A stretch of DNA of 49,788 bases from Chryseobacterium indologenes (GTDB lineage Bacteria; Bacteroidota; Bacteroidia; Flavobacteriales; Weeksellaceae). The position numbers and the translations under genes are program-made. Positions 49,706 to 49,788 of the stretch are shown piece after piece. The notes below the pieces were generated by a model that saw only the letters and a list, made by a program, of their open reading frames with translations, was not told the origin of the DNA and ran no database searches. The stretch covers positions 1 through 49,788 of the forward strand of contig NZ_LJOD01000021.1 of assembly GCF_001295265.1 (NCBI RefSeq), in the 5' to 3' direction. Position 1 is the stretch's first letter. Each line of letters opens with the position of its first letter.

Positions 49706-49788
49706 CGGAGAGTGAGGGATTCGAACCCCCGGACCTGTTACAGTCAACAGTTTTCAAGACTGCCGCAATCGACCACTCTGCCAACTCT
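49706..49788 (-). tRNA. tRNA-Ser(TGA), 5' end cut by two bases
   Basis: Read on the minus strand it begins AGAGTTGGCAGAGTGG, has the anticodon loop CTTGAAA (anticodon TGA), a long variable arm and the T-arm GGGGGTTCGAATCCC. The 3' acceptor strand ACTCTCC needs GGAGAGT at the 5' end; the first two G lie beyond the window. CCA is not encoded. The 3' end faces the IS relic and the export cassette. Confidence 0.93.

Overview
The window looks like the chromosome of a Flavobacteriia member close to Chryseobacterium (Weeksellaceae). The signs are AT-rich DNA with few Shine-Dalgarno sequences, several Bacteroidetes-type promoters (TTG about 19-22 bases before TAnnTTTG), SusD-less but Bacteroidetes-typical families (DUF2480, DUF488, S74-type tail-fibre proteins) and GG-leader peptides of the type annotated as bacteriocin-like in Chryseobacterium. 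No tool was run: families are named from motifs and remembered family features, and coordinates were read by hand from the sequence.

Layout. 1-9.9 kb: housekeeping and accessory singletons (bestrophin-like channel, DUF488, lipoprotein, VOC, DinB, a Tet(X)-like flavin monooxygenase paired with an AraC regulator, a TPR protein, a membrane protein, a ketopantoate-reductase-like enzyme). 9.9-13.3 kb: a redox-stress locus in which Mn/Fe superoxide dismutase, DUF2480, an FMN reductase and a [2Fe-2S] ferredoxin form a tight operon, divergent from a SufR-like Fe-S regulator; a CAAC-N6-GTTG palindrome lies on the -33 box of the sod promoter, and a separate 4Fe-4S ferredoxin follows a terminator. 13.4-15.3 kb: fatty-acid hydroxylase/sterol desaturase family protein and two unknown proteins. 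15.4-22.5 kb: a probable TetR - S74 tail-fibre protein - 1859-residue repetitive secreted protein operon. 22.7-32.9 kb: M1 aminopeptidase, an ABC permease/ATPase/NadR-like kinase-fold operon, small membrane and lipoproteins (one with a probable one-base deletion before its start), and a serine hydrolase broken by a single amber codon. 33.2-33.7 kb: two short genes, missed by length cut-offs, for cysteine-rich GG-leader peptides with their own terminator. 33.9-38.7 kb: two HxlR regulators next to a quinone oxidoreductase, a lipoprotein esterase and an MFS exporter; then Hsp20. 38.9-40.0 kb: an intact serine hydrolase.

40.6-49.3 kb holds a self-contained export cassette whose codon use differs from the rest (Gln CAA and Leu TTA/TTG rather than CAG and CTG): periplasmic adaptor, TolC-type outer-membrane protein, ABC ATPase, two FtsX/MacB-type permeases, an NtrC-family sigma-54 activator and a histidine kinase with almost no periplasmic domain. 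A well-spaced -24/-12 promoter lies in front of the adaptor, and a housekeeping-type promoter lies directly in front of the regulator. It ends beside a decayed IS256-family transposase and a tRNA-Ser(TGA), which suggests acquisition by transfer. The likely logic is that the kinase senses envelope stress or a drug at the membrane, phosphorylates the activator, and the activator switches on the sigma-54 promoter so the pump is made.
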